Assembly (NCBI RefSeq): GCF_000013025.1
Contig: NC_008358.1
Span: forward strand, 3,038,001 to 3,102,000
From: Hyphomonas neptunium ATCC 15444
Lineage (GTDB): Bacteria; Pseudomonadota; Alphaproteobacteria; Caulobacterales; Hyphomonadaceae
Reading direction: 5' to 3'
Length of the DNA stretch: 64,000 nt
Shown: one piece after another, positions 63,340 to 64,000 of the stretch
Numbering within the stretch: position 1 is the stretch's first letter
Layout: the number at the start of each line of letters is the position of its first letter
Notes under the pieces: generated by a model
What the model was told of the DNA's origin: nothing
What the model saw: the letters and a program-made list of their open reading frames with translations, nothing else
Databases searched by the model: none
Position numbers and translations under genes: made by a program

Positions 63340-64000
63340 ATGACTGCAAAACCGCCCAACGACGATTTCCGGTTCAGCCTGGCTGCCCGGCTTGGCATTG
63401 GTTTCACAACGGCGCTTCTCTGGCTGTTGCTGATCGGCATGGCGGGCGGTACGGCAGCGGTGCTGATGGACGGGGAATGGATCGCGGCGCTGGTGCTGGG
63501 CGTGACAGTCGCATTCTTTGTGCCCCTGGCGGGCATCGTTCTGCGCGATTGCCGGATGAAATGGGGCTGGCGTGTTTCGCTGGGCGCGGGTGAAGCCTGG
63601 TTGCGCCTGCCCCATGGGCGCCTTCTCTTCGGCCCGGCGCCTGCGCTCTCCGGCCCCCTCGCCTACGCTTCCATCAAGGCTATCGAATGGCGCGAGGAAG
63701 CCACCCACGCGATGGGCCTCACCACCATCAACCGTGTCTATGCCATCCGGCTGAAGTCTCGCGGGGTGATCCTGATCGGCGAGGATCGGCCGATCCCAAA
63801 GACGTTGGACTATACGACGCTGGCAGGCGACGCGGCGCGCGCGCTGGCGCGGAAAGCCGGAACGGGCATGCGCCAGTTGCCGCTGGCCAGAGGCGATGGC
63901 GGATTTCTCACGCTATGGGGCGCCTCACGGCCCGACTGGCCCGGCGCCGAGGGGGCAGACCAGATCAGCGAGGCCGATGAGCGCGCGATCCGGCGCAGCG
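63340..64000 (+). CDS. Membrane protein of unknown function, 3' end cut by the window
   Basis: At least 220 codons from the ATG at 63340, open to the window edge. Two hydrophobic segments (about residues 17-38, IGFTTALLWLLLIGMAGG, and 45-70, WIAALVLGVTVAFFVPLAGIVL) form a hairpin in the inner membrane. The rest is a cytosolic beta-rich domain (WGWRVSLGAGEAWLRLP, IEWREEATHAMGLTT, YAIRLKSRGVILIGEDRPI) that resembles bacterial PH-like domains. No family is assigned with confidence. It lies 74 bp after the AsmA-like gene on the same strand. Confidence 0.6.
   Translation, partial: MTAKPPNDDFRFSLAARLGIGFTTALLWLLLIGMAGGTAAVLMDGEWIAALVLGVTVAFFVPLAGIVLRDCRMKWGWRVSLGAGEAWLRLPHGRLLFGPAPALSGPLAYASIKAIEWREEATHAMGLTTINRVYAIRLKSRGVILIGEDRPIPKTLDYTTLAGDAARALARKAGTGMRQLPLARGDGGFLTLWGASRPDWPGAEGADQISEADERAIRRS

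Overview
The window is an ordinary stretch of high-GC (about 60-65 % by eye) bacterial chromosome. Coding is dense, and long antisense shadow ORFs are frequent. The organism is most likely an alphaproteobacterium of the Caulobacterales/Hyphomonadales type (Hyphomonas-like; inference). Supporting points are the rpoD-dnaG-PRC lipoprotein-YqeY order diverging from carA, a STAS-fused MlaE, a LexA site of the alphaproteobacterial GTTC-N7-GTTC form at uvrD, a CtrA-type TTAA-N7-TTAAC site upstream of mreB, and many alphaproteobacterial small families. I see no rRNA, tRNA, CRISPR, prophage or insertion sequence.

Layout. 1-6.9 kb: tail of a peptide-type ABC permease pair, an exported alpha/beta hydrolase, a VOC protein, a transglutaminase-like protein, a zinc metallopeptidase, a MetY-type sulfhydrylase and a DUF72 protein. 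6.9-14.5 kb: information-processing block (rpoD, dnaG, yqeY, all minus) diverging from carA. 14.5-20.4 kb: a minus-strand catabolic block (scoB, scoA, a membrane protein, fumarylacetoacetase, an unknown, a VOC protein, hppD) with a divergent MarR regulator and a palindromic operator between hppD and marR. It can take tyrosine-derived 4-hydroxyphenylpyruvate towards acetoacetyl-CoA, but the homogentisate dioxygenase and maleylacetoacetate isomerase steps are not encoded here.

20.4-29.3 kb: a phased TGTCC repeat, a small protein with a paralogue at 43 kb, an alpha/beta hydrolase, a BlaI-M56 regulatory pair with two tandem operators on its promoter, a lipoprotein/KdsB-like/histidine-phosphatase operon, and a PAS histidine kinase. 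29.3-42 kb: aminopeptidase N, VanZ-like protein, two unknown conserved genes, two acyl-CoA dehydrogenases flanking an exported Hcp-like gene, and a four-gene MCE lipid-transport operon (mlaE, mlaF, mlaD, auxiliary lipoprotein). 42-51 kb: dipeptide epimerase, REP-like palindromes, ABC-F ATPase, assorted small genes, prolyl aminopeptidase, and a short lower-GC patch with an SMI1/KNR4 gene. 51-58.6 kb: sodium-dependent transporter and the cell-shape operon mreB-mreC-mreD-mrdA-rodA. 59-64 kb: uvrD, an AsmA-like protein and a truncated membrane protein.

I did not find one clearly new multi-gene system. The strongest leads are the BlaI-M56 module (promoter, two operators and an unusual Ala/Glu-rich C-terminal region), the divergent KdsB plus phosphatase pair, the orphan exported Hcp-like protein, the two-member small protein family, and the regulatory sites at uvrD, mreB and hppD/marR. 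All functions are read from sequence motifs and remembered family features; no database search was run.
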